Origin: JBGOUV01 sp041477815
Lineage (GTDB): Bacteria; Acidobacteriota; Terriglobia; Bryobacterales; JACQDG01
Direction: 5' to 3'
Length of the DNA: 6,214 nt
NCBI GenBank assembly: GCA_041477815.1
Contig: JBGOUV010000399.1
Coordinates: 1-6,214 of the forward strand
Under the pieces are notes generated by a model, which searched no databases, had not been told where the DNA came from, and was given only the letters and a program-made list of their open reading frames with translations. The translations under genes and the position numbers were made by a program. Shown here piece after piece: positions 5,855 through 6,214 of this stretch (the stretch's first letter is position 1; every line of letters begins with the position of its first letter).

Positions 5855-6214
5855 TTACGCCAATTTGGGTTTCAGAACCTCGACCAGCTCGTGGACGGCG
5901 GCAGCGCTCTTGGCCAGCGCGGCGCGCTCGTCATCCAGCAATGTGATCTCGTAGATCTTCTCGATGCCGCGCTCGCCGAGCTTCACCGGCACGCCGAGGA
6001 AGATGCCGTTGCAGCCGTACTCGCCTTCGAGGTACGCCGCGCAGGGGAGCACTTTCTTCTTGTCCTTGAGAATCGACTCCACCATCTCGACCACGGCCGA
6101 AGACGGAGCGTAGTAGGCGCTGCCGGTCTTGAGGTACTTGACGATTTCGGCGCCGCCGTTGCGGGTGCGGTCGACGATCTTGTCGAGGGTGGCTTTGTCG
6201 AGCAGGTCGGCCAC
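5855..6214 (-). CDS. mdh: Malate dehydrogenase (NAD-dependent), C-terminal part, 5' end outside window
   Basis: This is the C-terminal 120 codons of a lactate/malate dehydrogenase family protein, most like the tetrameric bacterial malate dehydrogenases that oxidise malate to oxaloacetate with NAD in the TCA cycle. Diagnostic sequence is VDRTRNGGAEIVKYLKTGSA, then SAYYAPSSAVVEMVESIL, the segment LPCAAYLEGEYGCNGIFLGV, and the ending GVPVKLGERGIEKIYEITL. RNGGAEIV with TGSAYYAP is characteristic of this malate dehydrogenase branch. The GTG at the very edge is an internal valine. The NAD-binding GxGxxG and the catalytic Asp/His and substrate Arg residues lie to the right of the window, so malate versus lactate specificity cannot be checked directly. 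It ends in TAA (5857-5855), 36 nt before the methyltransferase start on the same strand. Confidence 0.93.
   Translation of the reverse strand: MADLLDKATLDKIVDRTRNGGAEIVKYLKTGSAYYAPSSAVVEMVESILKDKKKVLPCAAYLEGEYGCNGIFLGVPVKLGERGIEKIYEITLLDDERAALAKSAAAVHELVEVLKPKLA

Overview
The window reads as chromosomal DNA from a high-GC Gram-negative bacterium, most likely an acidobacterium of the Solibacter/Bryobacter kind. That assignment is an inference. It rests on the very large Oar-like TonB-dependent receptor type at the left, the high GC in third codon positions, and the style of the methyltransferase. No rRNA, tRNA, CRISPR array, insertion sequence or attachment site was seen, and no stretch of 300 bases lacks a gene.

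Left part, + strand (1-2385): the C-terminal ~790 residues of a large outer-membrane TonB-dependent receptor, open at the left edge. The reading frame breaks at about 1130, consistent with one lost G, so the gene appears as two overlapping pieces. It is either a recent pseudogene or a sequencing/assembly error. It is followed by a short charged hypothetical protein (2454-2720) and a small secreted protein with a clear signal peptide and ribosome binding site (2766-3200).

Right part, - strand (6214 down to 3142): four genes in one direction. They are the C-terminal part of an NAD-dependent malate dehydrogenase (cut by the right edge), a class I SAM-dependent methyltransferase, purE and purK. 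purE and purK overlap by ATGA and together convert AIR to CAIR in purine synthesis: PurK makes N5-CAIR with ATP and bicarbonate, and PurE rearranges it. The methyltransferase has clearly lower GC than its neighbours and may be a later insertion between two housekeeping loci.

The two halves converge: the purK tail overlaps the end of the secreted-protein gene by 59 bp, with no visible terminator between them. I found no convincing new biological system. The points most worth checking are the receptor frameshift, the composition of the methyltransferase gene, the convergent overlap and the unidentified small genes.
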